From Microbulbifer sp. SAOS-129_SWC (GTDB lineage Bacteria > Pseudomonadota > Gammaproteobacteria > Pseudomonadales > Cellvibrionaceae), in contig NZ_CP155567.1 in assembly GCF_039696035.1 (NCBI RefSeq), positions 2,289,001 to 2,353,000 of the forward strand: a stretch of DNA of 64,000 nt. The letters are read 5' to 3'. The stretch's first letter is position 1. Each line of letters begins with the position of its first letter. Shown here in pieces: positions 1 through 8,290 of this stretch. The notes beneath the pieces were generated by a model, which was given only the letters and a program-made list of their open reading frames with translations, searched no databases and was not told where the DNA came from. Position numbers and translations under genes: made by a program.

Positions 1-21
1 GACGCTGGAAGGCTCCGGTGA

Positions 22-387
22 TCAGGCATCAGCGTTCTCGGTCGACGCGTCTTCGGGGCACAGGGAATCGCGTTGTTCCGCCCATTTCAGCATGGCATCC
101 AATGCGGGACACAGCGCCTGCCCCCAGTCGGTCAGTCGGTACTCGACCTTGGGGGGGACTTGCGGATACACCTTGCGAGACACGATACCGTCGCTCTCCA
201 GTTGCCGCAGTTGCTGAGCGAGCATCTTCTGGGAGATGCCGGGGATCAGCTTCTCGAAGTCCGAGTAGCGCTGCACTTTGCCGTCAAACAGGTGGAACAG
301 AATGATCAGCTTCCATCGGCCTTCCAGCAACCGGATCACTTCTGCCGCGCCGCTGGCCGCGGTTACAGGGGTGTACTGCTTTCTCAT
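22..387 (-). CDS. HxlR-family transcriptional regulator
   Basis: A 121-residue winged-helix protein of the usual HxlR length. The family signature is visible near the start (LLEGRWKLIILFHLFDGK) and in the recognition-helix part (LIPGISQKMLAQQLRQLESDG), followed by the wing (PKVEYRLTDWG). HxlR proteins are dimeric DNA-binding regulators that often respond to aldehydes, quinones or redox stress. It is divergent from an NTF2-like/SDR gene pair with a 94-bp shared promoter region, so those two genes are its likely targets (inference). The only cysteine seen is in the C-terminal tail (near residue 109), not in the N-terminal position of redox-sensing HypR/QorR types, so the signal is unknown. Confidence 0.85.
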   Translation of the reverse strand: MRKQYTPVTAASGAAEVIRLLEGRWKLIILFHLFDGKVQRYSDFEKLIPGISQKMLAQQLRQLESDGIVSRKVYPQVPPKVEYRLTDWGQALCPALDAMLKWAEQRDSLCPEDASTENADA

Positions 388-481
388 GGGTAAGTAGCTT
401 ACTTTTAGGTGCGTTCTTGTTGAAAGGTTAGTTTATGAGGAAAATTCACGTACAGCAATTTCCTCATAAGAGACTGATTAC

Positions 482-808
482 ATGACAATTTTGCTACCCG
501 ATCCTATTTCTACCTACTTCAGTGCCTGCAATGGTGCGGATCCGGCCCGGCTTGCCCGCTGTTTCACACGGGACGCCAGCGTAAAAGATGACGGTCAAGC
601 GCATCTCGGACACGATGCCATCGAGGCGTGGCAACGTGAGTCTCGGCAAAAGTATGAGTTCAGCATCGAACCGCTAAGCGTCGCGCAGGACGGCGACCGT
701 GTGACGGTGGCTACAAACGTTGTCGGCAACTTTCCCGGCAGCCCGATTCAGCTCGACCATGTGTTTCTGCTGGCGGGCGACAAGATCCAATCACTGGAGA
801 TTCACTGA
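482..808 (+). CDS. NTF2-like / SnoaL-fold protein (108 aa)
   Basis: Small single-domain protein with the pattern of the NTF2-like (SnoaL) alpha+beta barrel: an N-terminal helix with a YFSACN.ADPARLARCFTRDA motif, a central H-x-G-x-D-A-I-E-x-W segment, and C-terminal beta strands. These folds bind small hydrophobic molecules and act as isomerases, cyclases or ligand binders; the substrate cannot be read from the sequence. It is followed 3 bp later by an SDR oxidoreductase gene, so the two are probably co-transcribed and act on the same class of compound. Start chosen at the ATG after the HxlR divergent promoter. Confidence 0.7.
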   Translation: MTILLPDPISTYFSACNGADPARLARCFTRDASVKDDGQAHLGHDAIEAWQRESRQKYEFSIEPLSVAQDGDRVTVATNVVGNFPGSPIQLDHVFLLAGDKIQSLEIH

Positions 809-811
809 GCC

Positions 812-1585
812 ATGGACCTTGAACTGAAAGGAAAGCGGGTGCTGGTTACGGCCGGCACCAAAGGGCTGGGAAAAGCTATTGTCGCCCTCTTTGTCGAACT
901 CGGTGCAAAGGTACTTACCACGGCGCGACATCGGCCCCAGGAGATGCCTGCCGCCTGCTTTGTCGCCGCCGACCTGTCGACGGTCAAGGGTTGCGGAGCC
1001 GTAGCGAAAGCCGTAGAGACCGACCTTGGTGGAGCGGACATCATCATTCATACGCTCGGAGGTTCTTCGGCGCCTGTCGGTGGATTTGCAGCCCTGGATG
1101 ACCAACAGTGGCAGCGGGAACTCGATCTCAATCTGCTCCCGGCGGTCCGGCTGGATCGCGCCTTGCTACCAGCGATGTTGGCGCAGGGATCAGGGGCCAT
1201 CATCCATGTCTCGTCAATCCAGCGTGAACTTCCGTTGCCGGAAGCGACTACGGCCTACGCCGCCGCCAAGGCTGCGCTTTCAACCTACAGCAAGAGCCTG
1301 TCGAAAGAGGTTTCGCCAAAGGGTGTGCGCGTCGTGAGTGTTGCGCCGGGGTGGATTCTCACGGAATCGTCCGTGCACTTGGCGGAGCGGCTCGCGGTTG
1401 AAGCGGGTACAGACATTGAAGGCGGCAAGAAGATCATCATGGATTCGCTCGGTGGTATTCCATTGGGAAGACCATCCGAACCCAGCGAGGTGGCCAATCT
1501 CATTGCGTTTCTGGGTTCTTCGCGCGCCGCAACGATCACCGGTACGGAGTATGTGGTTGACGGAGGAACCATACCCACGGTCTAG
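812..1585 (+). CDS. Short-chain dehydrogenase/reductase (SDR) family oxidoreductase
   Basis: A 257-residue classical SDR, the normal length. The Rossmann glycine motif is [10 protein letters not shown] (about residues 13-22), the NAG-equivalent is HTLGG, and the active-site serine lies in HVSSIQ, followed by the Y-x-x-x-K motif YAAAKAAL. The C-terminus ends with the typical [16 protein letters not shown]. It should carry out NAD(P)-dependent oxidation or reduction of a carbonyl/alcohol in the cytoplasm; the substrate is not predictable. It sits 3 bp after an NTF2-like gene and is probably controlled by the divergent HxlR regulator. Confidence 0.88.
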   Translation: MDLELKGKRVLVTAGTKGLGKAIVALFVELGAKVLTTARHRPQEMPAACFVAADLSTVKGCGAVAKAVETDLGGADIIIHTLGGSSAPVGGFAALDDQQWQRELDLNLLPAVRLDRALLPAMLAQGSGAIIHVSSIQRELPLPEATTAYAAAKAALSTYSKSLSKEVSPKGVRVVSVAPGWILTESSVHLAERLAVEAGTDIEGGKKIIMDSLGGIPLGRPSEPSEVANLIAFLGSSRAATITGTEYVVDGGTIPTV

Positions 1586-1623
1586 CACTCGCGCCGCGAA
1601 ACAAGCATCGAGGAATCTGGAAA

Positions 1624-2211
1624 ATGAAGATGACTACTGGTGAGCAGATTGAACGCTGCACCTGGTCAGTGAATGACCCGCTAATGCGTCACTATCACGA
1701 TACTGAGTGGGGCATACCAATTCGAGACTCACAACTGCTGTGGGAAATGTTGATGCTCGAGGGGTTCCAGGCAGGTCTGGCCTGGATCATCGTTCTCCGC
1801 AAGCGCGAGGCATTTCGCAAAGCTTTTGCGGGTTTCGATCCGGCGAGGGTAGCAATTTTCGATGAGCAGGACGTCCTGCGCTTGATGGCTGACTCGGGAA
1901 TCATCCGTGCCAAAGCGAAGATCGAAGCCACGATCCGGGGTGCGCAGATCTACTGCGAGATGGAGAGCCGAGGAGAGAGTTTCAGTGACTTCTGCTGGTC
2001 CTTCACGGATGGCGAGCCGATACAGGGCGATGGGAAAACATGGGTAACGAACTCGCCGCTCTCCACGAAGATATCGAAGGAACTCAAACGGCGAGGCTTC
2101 AAGTTTGTTGGACCGACGATCGTCTATGCATGGATGCAGGCGGTGGGCATCGTCAATGATCACGCGGCTGATTGCTACCGGCGGAAACAACTTATCCAGA
2201 AGTTGGGGTAA
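1624..2211 (+). CDS. tag: DNA-3-methyladenine glycosylase I
   Basis: A 195-residue protein matching TagI in length and motifs. The N-terminal RCTWSVNDPLMRHYHDTEWG carries the family Cys and His zinc ligands, with the second pair in the C-terminal NDHAADC. The helix-hairpin-helix glycosylase core contains GFQAGLAWIIVLRKREAFR, including the conserved Q-A-G-L-x-W. The enzyme removes N3-methyladenine from alkylated DNA, starting base excision repair in the cytoplasm. It follows the SDR gene by 38 bp and may be read through from it, although a functional connection is not obvious. Confidence 0.93.
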   Translation: MKMTTGEQIERCTWSVNDPLMRHYHDTEWGIPIRDSQLLWEMLMLEGFQAGLAWIIVLRKREAFRKAFAGFDPARVAIFDEQDVLRLMADSGIIRAKAKIEATIRGAQIYCEMESRGESFSDFCWSFTDGEPIQGDGKTWVTNSPLSTKISKELKRRGFKFVGPTIVYAWMQAVGIVNDHAADCYRRKQLIQKLG

Positions 2212-2571
2212 CTGTCTATTTCACTAGAACGAAGCTCGGGTCATCTTCCGGTGAAGCTCCGGCACTAGTGTGTGAAACAGATCCGAGGGAGGTGAGCAGG
2301 GCTGAACTCCGGACCAGCCAGGTTGGGTCGTTCACGGAAAGCCCTGTTTTCCACGTCATGATTAAAGGCGCAGTTGAACGTGGATTGGCCATTGGTTATA
2401 AGGTTGCTTAAAGGCCAATGGCATATGGCTCCCCACCAAGCGCCGTGCCTAGGCGCGCGATTTCGAGCAGCGGGTCATCCGGAAACTGCTGATGGTATCC
2501 ATTGATATCAGCGACATGCGCTTTCCGTAGTACCCGGCCCGTTAGCGTAACGGCGAGCACGGAGATCTGTA
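2212..2571. other. Intergenic stretch, no gene supported
   Basis: 360 bp between the tag gene and the convergent AraC gene. No open frame here has family-like composition or a ribosome binding site. On the minus strand a short stretch (about 2408-2540) reads as a protein-like tail but has no start of its own and was not recognised. It may be decayed coding sequence. Confidence 0.5.
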
Positions 2572-3480
2572 TCAACTGTGCAGTTGCCGAAACTGGCCTG
2601 GCGTATGACCCTGGTGCAATTTGAAAGCGCGACTGAATGCCGCCTGGGACTGGTAACCGCACTCTTCGGCAATCCGCGCGATACCATAGGCTTTTTCCCG
2701 AAGGAGACGTGCGGCCAGGACCATACGAATCTGGGTTACCCATTCCAGTGGCGCCAGGTGGTACAGTTCCCTGAAATGTCGGGCAAAGGTGGCCCTGGAA
2801 ACATGGCAGAGGGTGGCCATGGCCTCATTGGTCCAGTTTGTCTGCGGCTCGGCCAGTACGGCGGCGATCGCCGGAGCAAGCTTGGCGTCCGCCATCAGGC
2901 TCAACAGGCCTGGCGCCGGCTCGTTTTCAGTTACCAGCGCCCTGAGCAACAGCGTAAACAGCGTTGTGGAGAGTTCGCGCACGATGGCCAGGCTGCCGGG
3001 TTGGCCGCTGATACTCTCGCGTCCCAGCATCGTCATCAGTTCCCTCAATTCAACGCAGTCGGCGCGCTCCCCGGTGCGAACCCGCAGCAGCTCCGGCGTG
3101 CCTTCCAGTAACAGGGCGCCGGGCGCGCCCACCCGGAACTCGCCGCAGAGCATTGCCAGCTCTACACCTTGTCCGGCACGTACCATCTCCGTGACTGCGC
3201 CGTTATCGCGACTGGATAACGGCGCCTCGACGCCACTCTCGATCAAACCTTTGAGCCGGTGGGGGGAGCCGGCGGGCATCAACACGACATCGCCGGCCGA
3301 CAGGTGCCATTGCGCATCGGTGGTAAAGAGCCGAGCCTGTCCATCCAGAATGACATGATAGGGAATAACGCCCTCGGGAACTTGTGCATGGTCGCTCTCC
3401 CATTTGCCGCTGAAGCGGCAGTGCAAGTCCACCGTGCCTCTCGGGGCGATCAAGCTAACCAGGCTGCTTAGTTTATCCAT
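2572..3480 (-). CDS. AraC-family transcriptional regulator with N-terminal cupin
   Basis: About 302 residues. The N-terminal half is a cupin-type ligand/dimer domain (PYHVILDGQARLF, LSAGDVVLMPAGSPHRL). The C-terminal half is the two-HTH AraC domain: WTNEAMATLCHVSRATFARHF, then IAEECGYQSQAAFSRAFK and the final GHTPGQFR. The start at 3480 was chosen because an AAGGA ribosome binding site lies 5 bases upstream and the cupin family usually begins at this point. The gene is divergent from an AhpD-like gene, the usual arrangement for this cupin/AraC subfamily, and probably controls it. A partial, internally deleted copy of this gene and its promoter lies at 6281-6404. Confidence 0.87.
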   Translation of the reverse strand: MDKLSSLVSLIAPRGTVDLHCRFSGKWESDHAQVPEGVIPYHVILDGQARLFTTDAQWHLSAGDVVLMPAGSPHRLKGLIESGVEAPLSSRDNGAVTEMVRAGQGVELAMLCGEFRVGAPGALLLEGTPELLRVRTGERADCVELRELMTMLGRESISGQPGSLAIVRELSTTLFTLLLRALVTENEPAPGLLSLMADAKLAPAIAAVLAEPQTNWTNEAMATLCHVSRATFARHFRELYHLAPLEWVTQIRMVLAARLLREKAYGIARIAEECGYQSQAAFSRAFKLHQGHTPGQFRQLHS

Positions 3481-3601
3481 GGCTTCCTTGAGACGCTGGA
3501 GCAAAACTTCGAGACGCTGCTGTGCAGAGGGGCAAAGTGAAACTCCCTAATATGTGCTCATCGCCATTGGGGCGATCACTGTTAAGCAAGAGGAGTTCAC
3601 C

Positions 3602-4138
3602 ATGAGCCGTCTGCATACTACCACTATCGATCAAGCCACGGGCCAAACTGCCGAGCTGTTTACTGCCATCAAATCAAGCGTTGGCAAGGTGCCCAACGCC
3701 TACGCGACGATCGGCAGTCACTCGCCGCCGATCCTGAAGCAGGCCCTGGAACACAATGCCGCGCTCAAGCAGGGTGCGCTGAGCGACCGCGAACTGGAGG
3801 CGATCAACTTGGTCGTGAGTGAGGCTACCGGTTGTGACTACTGCCTGGCCGCGCACACGCTGATGGCCAAAATGGCTGGTTACAGTGTCGAACAAACTCG
3901 ACAGTTGCGCAGCGGACTTTATGAGGACGACGTGGCAATTGACGCTTTGGTGCGCTTTGCCCGGGAGGTGGTCACCACCACTGGCACGCTTCCTGAGGCG
4001 AGCCTGGAAGCCATCCAGGCCGCGGGCTACACGGACCGCCAGGTGATTGAAGCTATCAGTGCAATCAGCGCGATTCTCTTTACTAACATGGTAAATCGCG
4101 TCAATGACACGACTGTAGACTTTCCCAAGATAGCCTGA
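3602..4138 (+). CDS. Carboxymuconolactone decarboxylase / AhpD-like alkylhydroperoxidase
   Basis: 178 residues with the CMD/AhpD fold signature: a C-x-x-C pair followed by histidine (ATGCDYCLAAHTLMAKMAG), then helices ending in ALVRFAREV and IEAISAISAILFTNMVNRV. The thiol pair suggests a peroxidase-type antioxidant role rather than ring decarboxylation (family knowledge). The start at the ATG in TCACCATGAG is preceded by AGAGGAG. It is divergent from the AraC-family regulator. A GC-rich hairpin at 4195-4222 probably ends the transcript. Confidence 0.87.
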   Translation: MSRLHTTTIDQATGQTAELFTAIKSSVGKVPNAYATIGSHSPPILKQALEHNAALKQGALSDRELEAINLVVSEATGCDYCLAAHTLMAKMAGYSVEQTRQLRSGLYEDDVAIDALVRFAREVVTTTGTLPEASLEAIQAAGYTDRQVIEAISAISAILFTNMVNRVNDTTVDFPKIA

Positions 4139-4194
4139 TTAACGGGGCTGATATTTGGGACATTGTGTGGCTGGCGTCATCGCCCACCCGAAGT

Positions 4195-4222
4195 GTGGAG
4201 CATCCGGACGGATGCTCCATCT
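4195..4222 (+). terminator. Probable terminator hairpin after the AhpD-like gene
   Basis: Perfect 9-bp arms GGAGCATCC / GGATGCTCC with a 4-base loop, followed by a weak T-rich stretch (ATCTTT). Confidence 0.5.
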
Positions 4223-4443
4223 TTAATCGCTATTACACTCAGGGCCAGTAAAGGCGGTCCTGAAAATTAGTCGCTAGATCAAATTCCGCGCCGCGATGAA
4301 CCGCGATGGCATTCTGGTCTCGAGTAGCGGTGACCAGTTTTGTCCATAGGGTAATGTGGCGGTTAGAAAGGAAAATGATTGCTCCAGTTTTTAGTAGGGA
4401 TAGAGCTTGCAATTTCGTTCTGCAGGCCATAATCTCACCATAG

Positions 4444-4459
4444 TAGACCGATCGTTCCA
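4444..4459. promoter_or_regulatory. Probable TetR operator upstream of its own gene
   Basis: The 16-bp element TAGACCGATCGTTCCA is an imperfect dyad centred on GATC. It matches, at 13 of 16 positions, an element upstream of the next gene (5069-5084). Its place just ahead of the TetR-family gene suggests autoregulation. Confidence 0.6.
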
Positions 4460-4477
4460 GAATATGGGTGGGTAGTC

Positions 4478-5047
4478 ATGGCAAGATCAAAAGAGTTTGA
4501 TAGAGATGAAGTGCTGGATTCCGCTATCGAGATCTTCCGTGAACATGGTTACGAGGGCTCTTCAACGGTAATGCTCGTTCGTGCAATGGGAATTAGTAAG
4601 CAGAGCACGTACGACACGTTCGGAGATAAATGGAAACTTTATTGTAGCGCAGTGCAAAGATACGTCGCCGGAGAGGTGGCCCAGCATTTGAAAGTCTTGC
4701 GAGAACAGCCGACCGCTCTTGCAGGGCTGGAAAAATTGATTGAGCGTGTCATTTTGCACGCAAATCACGCTTGTCTCGGTGTTAGTTCAATCTGTGAATT
4801 CGGTAAAAGCCGTCCGGAATTGAATCAGATTCACGATGCGGCACGACCGGTAATTCAACAAGCCATTGTCGAACGCATATGCCAAGCGCAGGAAGCAGGC
4901 GAGATTGCCGCTGATCTGGATCCGAACGAGGCGGCCGGATTTATTACTGCGAATATTGCAGCAATTCGAATCGCAGCGAGGGGAGAAGCTGATTTTCGCA
5001 GCCTCACTGCAATCGGCCAGATGACGATTCGGGCCTTAAAGCCATAA
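4478..5047 (+). CDS. TetR-family transcriptional regulator
   Basis: 189 residues with a typical TetR N-terminal HTH: EVLDSAIEIFREHGYEGSS then MGISKQSTYDTFGDKWKLY. The C-terminal half is helical and variable (TetR_C type). It precedes a zinc-independent quinone-oxidoreductase gene by 52 bp. Both genes have a near-identical GATC-centred dyad upstream, so this protein probably represses itself and the oxidoreductase in response to a reactive electrophile or quinone (inference from sites and family). The AT-rich flanks and lower GC compared with the housekeeping block hint at transfer. Confidence 0.88.
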   Translation: MARSKEFDRDEVLDSAIEIFREHGYEGSSTVMLVRAMGISKQSTYDTFGDKWKLYCSAVQRYVAGEVAQHLKVLREQPTALAGLEKLIERVILHANHACLGVSSICEFGKSRPELNQIHDAARPVIQQAIVERICQAQEAGEIAADLDPNEAAGFITANIAAIRIAARGEADFRSLTAIGQMTIRALKP

Positions 5048-5068
5048 ATCTTTTTATTTGTTTTGTTC

Positions 5069-5084
5069 TGGAATGATCGTTCCA
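5069..5084. promoter_or_regulatory. Probable TetR operator upstream of the quinone oxidoreductase
   Basis: TGGAATGATCGTTCCA, a near-perfect 16-bp dyad, ending 15 bases before the start codon of the oxidoreductase. It matches the element upstream of the TetR gene at 13 of 16 positions. Confidence 0.62.
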
Positions 5085-5099
5085 AAAAAAGGAGTCGTT

Positions 5100-6068
5100 A
5101 TGAAAGCCGTAATTATGTCGAGCGCGGGTGGGCCGGATGTCTTGCAATCTGTTAAACAGCCCGATTCCTCTCCGGGGCCCGGCGAGGCCTTGGTTGAGGT
5201 GGCTGCCGCCGGCGTCAACTTCATGGATGTAGGTGTTCGGCAAGGTAAATTCTGGTCTGAAATGCCCAACCCAAAGACACTGGGCGTAGAAGGTTCAGGA
5301 CGGGTTTTGGCGGTTGGAGAAGGCGTCGATGACATTGCGCCAGGCCAACGTGTAGCCTGGATTTACGTACTGGGGAGCTATGCGGAGAAAGTACTTATGC
5401 CCGCGGCATCCCTTGTACCGGTCCATGATGGGATAGATGACCGTATTGCAGCTGCCGTGATGATGCAGGGGCTTACCGCTAGCCACTTCGCAACGAACTT
5501 TTATCCGATACAGGCGGGAGATGTGGCGCTTGTGCATGCAGCGGCTGGCGGAGTTGGACAACTGTTAACGCAGATAATCAAACTGAAAGGGGGCAGTGTG
5601 ATTGGACGTGTGTCCAACCAGGACAAGGTTTCGGCGGCCAAGGAAGCGGGGGCTGATCACGTTATAGTGGACAGTAAAGGGGATTTCACAGAAGAAGTAA
5701 TGCGTATAACCGAGCACCGGGGAGTGGATGTTGTTTTCGACGGATCCGGACCAACAACATTCAGGGGATCAATAGAATCCTTGCGTCGTGCGGGAACTCT
5801 TTGTTGGTATGGTCCCGCGTTCGGTGCGCCAGAACCTATTGATTTATTCAGCCTGCCAAAGAGCATTAAAATTGGTTATGCAAATTTTGGCGACCATATT
5901 TATAGCCGGGATTTACTACTCGCGAAGGCTGCTGAATTGTTCGACTGGATTGCGAATGGCAAGTTAACAGTACAGATCGGCGGTATTTACCCATTTTCGG
6001 AGGCGTCGCGTGCGCATGCCGATATTGAAAGCCGGGCAACCACTGGCAAGTTACTGCTTATCCCCTAA
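5100..6068 (+). CDS. MDR-superfamily quinone oxidoreductase (QOR-like)
   Basis: 322 residues of the zinc-independent medium-chain dehydrogenase/reductase class. The substrate half begins MKAVIMSSAGGPDVL with the typical GEALVEVAAAGVNFMD and GVEGSGRVLAVGEGV. The NADPH-binding half has AAAGGVGQLLTQIIKLKG. No structural or catalytic zinc cysteines are present. It should reduce quinones or enones in the cytoplasm using NADPH. The start at 5100 is preceded by AAAGGAG and follows a TetR operator. It is paired with the TetR regulator upstream. Confidence 0.87.
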   Translation: MKAVIMSSAGGPDVLQSVKQPDSSPGPGEALVEVAAAGVNFMDVGVRQGKFWSEMPNPKTLGVEGSGRVLAVGEGVDDIAPGQRVAWIYVLGSYAEKVLMPAASLVPVHDGIDDRIAAAVMMQGLTASHFATNFYPIQAGDVALVHAAAGGVGQLLTQIIKLKGGSVIGRVSNQDKVSAAKEAGADHVIVDSKGDFTEEVMRITEHRGVDVVFDGSGPTTFRGSIESLRRAGTLCWYGPAFGAPEPIDLFSLPKSIKIGYANFGDHIYSRDLLLAKAAELFDWIANGKLTVQIGGIYPFSEASRAHADIESRATTGKLLLIP

Positions 6069-6151
6069 GCCTCGCGCCAGGGGGTAGAGCATTGCCTCAG
6101 CTCTAGCCCGAGCGCCTGGTCTGTTTGGAAATTGTTTTGGGTGGATTGTAC

Positions 6152-6280
6152 CTACTGAACCGTTTCCTTCTCAATTTCGCGGTAGTACTGTTTCAATACC
6201 TCGAATGCCTTTTTCTTATTCCCTTGATCATCAATCAGCCCCTTCCGGTTCCAGCCCTGCTGGTATACCGGGTGATTCCT
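6152..6280 (-). pseudogene. C-terminal remnant of a glycoside hydrolase family 2-like enzyme
   Basis: On the minus strand an open frame ends at 6152 and reads through a segment with QQGWNRKGLIDDQGNKKKAF and then LKQYYREIEKE before the stop. The W-N-R-K-G-L-(I/V)-D pattern followed by K-x-A-F-x-V-L is what I recall for the end of GH2 beta-galactosidase/glucuronidase-type TIM barrels. Only about 43 codons remain and there is no start. The frame breaks where it meets a remnant of the AraC gene, so this is gene debris. Confidence 0.4.
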
Positions 6281-6404
6281 CTTCAGTTAGCAGTGCCCTG
6301 AAAAGCGGGGTAAACAGCGTTACTTCGAGACTCTGCTGTGCAGAGGCGCACAGTGAAACTCCCTACTATGGGCCCATCGCCTTCATGGGCGATCACCGTT
6401 TGGC
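6281..6404 (-). pseudogene. Internally deleted duplicate of the AraC-family gene and its promoter
   Basis: 6283-6322 matches 2926-2965 (inside the AraC gene) at about 33 of 40 positions. 6323-6404 matches 3507-3588 (the divergent promoter upstream of that gene), including the shared run CTGCTGTGCAGAGG. The two parts are joined directly here, so about 540 bp of the parent is missing. The fragment cannot encode a working protein. Orientation is the same as the parent. Confidence 0.7.
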
Positions 6405-6847
6405 GCACAAAGCTTGCGGCATCGGTCACGTCCAGCTGCAGAGCAATACCTGTTGCGGCTTATGGTCAAGCCCGAGGAATTCTCCGCACTCGCGCCGGTC
6501 AATGAGCAGGAAGTCCTCTTCCGTGTTCTGCAGGGCCACATGGTTGATTGTGCGGCTCGGTCACCGATCACTAAGGCGATGGCCGGGGCATCAAATCCGG
6601 AGTAGGGCAGCTGGCAGTTGGTGGCGACAACATAATATGTATCAGCCGAACGACTCGAAGATATCAGTCGGGGCTGTTTGATCCGGAGTTGACCTCGATT
6701 CCCTTCCAATGCTCCCATTCGCAATCTCCAGAAGAAAGCCACGAGGAGACCAGCGGTGCTCTCCCGGGAGTCGTCGATCCATGTGCCGCCAGTACGCGAT
6801 AGATTCAATCTCTTCAACTATTATCGTTAGCTAGTAAGCTCTTTTTA
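6405..6847. other. Decayed or non-coding stretch before cioA
   Basis: About 440 bp with no complete gene. Short minus-strand readings look protein-like but are broken by frame changes and have no start or ribosome binding site. The last 100 bp presumably hold the cioA promoter. Confidence 0.4.
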
Positions 6848-6865
6848 GTGGGGCAGGAGGTGACA

Positions 6866-8290
6866 TTGCTCGACCAACTAGACCCGGTACTATTGGCGCG
6901 TGCGCAATTTGCCTTCACGGTCTCCTTCCACTTCATTTTTCCCGCGTTCTCGATTGGATTGGCGAGCTACCTGATGGTGCTCGAGGCGCTGTGGCTGAAG
7001 ACGGGGCGGGGCGTCTATGCCAACCTGTACCGCTATTGGCTCAAGATCTTTGCGGTCGTGTTCGGAATGGGGGTCGTTTCCGGCGTCGTTTTATCCTATC
7101 AATTTGGCACAAACTGGTCGGTATTTTCGACCAAAGCCGGCCCGGTTATCGGCCCACTGATGGGCTATGAGGTGATCACGGCGTTCTTTCTGGAGGCGGG
7201 CTTTCTTGGCGTCATGCTGTTCGGTATCAGCAAGGTCGGGCGGCGCCTGCATTTCTTTGCGACCTGTATGGTTGCGCTCGGCACCTTTATTTCGGCCTTT
7301 TGGATTCTGTCAGTGAATTCATGGATGCAGACGCCGGCCGGGTATGCCATCAACGATAGCGGCCAGTTCATTCCCGCGGGCTCATGGTGGGATATCATTT
7401 TCAACCCGAGTTTTCCTTTCCGGCTGGTGCACACGGTAACGGCGGCCTACTTGACGACCGCATTCGCCGTGGGTGGGGTCGGTGCATGGCATCTCCTCAA
7501 GGACAGCAACAATATCGGCGCCCGGAAAATGTTTTCCATGGCGATGTGGATGGCGGCGATAGTGACGCCTATCCAGATTGTCGCCGGCGATGCCCATGGA
7601 CTTAATACACTCGAGCACCAGCCGATTAAAGTGCTTGCCATGGAGGGAGACTACCAACCGAGTCCGAATGGTGCGCACCTTGCTCTGTTCGGCATCCCGG
7701 ATGATGACGAGGCACGCGTGCGCTACGAGGTTGCCATCCCGCACCTGGGGTCGCTCGTGTTGAAGCATGACCCGTATGCACCTCTACCCGGGTTGGTTGA
7801 TTTTCCCCGCGACCAGTGGCCTCCCGTGAAGATTGTGTTCTGGTCGTTCCGTATCATGGTGGCACTTGGCCTGGCAATGCTGGGGCTAGGGCTGTGGAGC
7901 CTGATCGCGAGAAGGCGCAGGAGGCTCTTCGACTCGCGCTGGTTACACCGAGCTGCCGTAGTGATGGGGCCATCAGGCTTTGTCGCGGTCCTCGCGGGCT
8001 GGGTGACCACGGAGGTTGGCCGTCAGCCATTCACGGTTTACGGTTTGCTGCGCACCGTCGAATCCAACTCGCCGATTGATGGGCCCGCGGTAGCCGCGTC
8101 ACTGATCGCCTTTGTGATCGTCTATTTTTTCGCGTTTGGTGCCGGCGTTTATTACCTGTTTCATTTGATGGCGGTACCGCCGCACCGGGGTGAGACCGAG
8201 CCGGACAACGTGCCAACACGCGCTGCTGGTATTATGCCCGGACAGACGCTGAACGCTCCCTCGTTAAGGGGAGGGGAGCCTCATGAGTAA
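6866..8290 (+). CDS. cioA: Cytochrome bd-type (cyanide-insensitive) quinol oxidase subunit I
   Basis: Integral membrane quinol oxidase subunit of about 474 residues that binds the hemes. Family features include LARAQFAFTVSFHFIFPAFS with the N-terminal heme histidine, WLKIFAVVFGMGVVSGV, the Q-loop region with IVAGDAHGLNTLEHQP, and GWVTTEVGRQPF. The short Q-loop is typical of CioA-type enzymes. The TTG at 6866 was chosen because GGGCAGGAGG ends 5 bases before it and the protein then begins like other CioAs. An in-frame GTG at 6848 is possible. It overlaps cioB by 8 bp. The enzyme supports low-oxygen or cyanide/sulfide-tolerant respiration. Confidence 0.92.
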   Translation: MLDQLDPVLLARAQFAFTVSFHFIFPAFSIGLASYLMVLEALWLKTGRGVYANLYRYWLKIFAVVFGMGVVSGVVLSYQFGTNWSVFSTKAGPVIGPLMGYEVITAFFLEAGFLGVMLFGISKVGRRLHFFATCMVALGTFISAFWILSVNSWMQTPAGYAINDSGQFIPAGSWWDIIFNPSFPFRLVHTVTAAYLTTAFAVGGVGAWHLLKDSNNIGARKMFSMAMWMAAIVTPIQIVAGDAHGLNTLEHQPIKVLAMEGDYQPSPNGAHLALFGIPDDDEARVRYEVAIPHLGSLVLKHDPYAPLPGLVDFPRDQWPPVKIVFWSFRIMVALGLAMLGLGLWSLIARRRRRLFDSRWLHRAAVVMGPSGFVAVLAGWVTTEVGRQPFTVYGLLRTVESNSPIDGPAVAASLIAFVIVYFFAFGAGVYYLFHLMAVPPHRGETEPDNVPTRAAGIMPGQTLNAPSLRGGEPHE

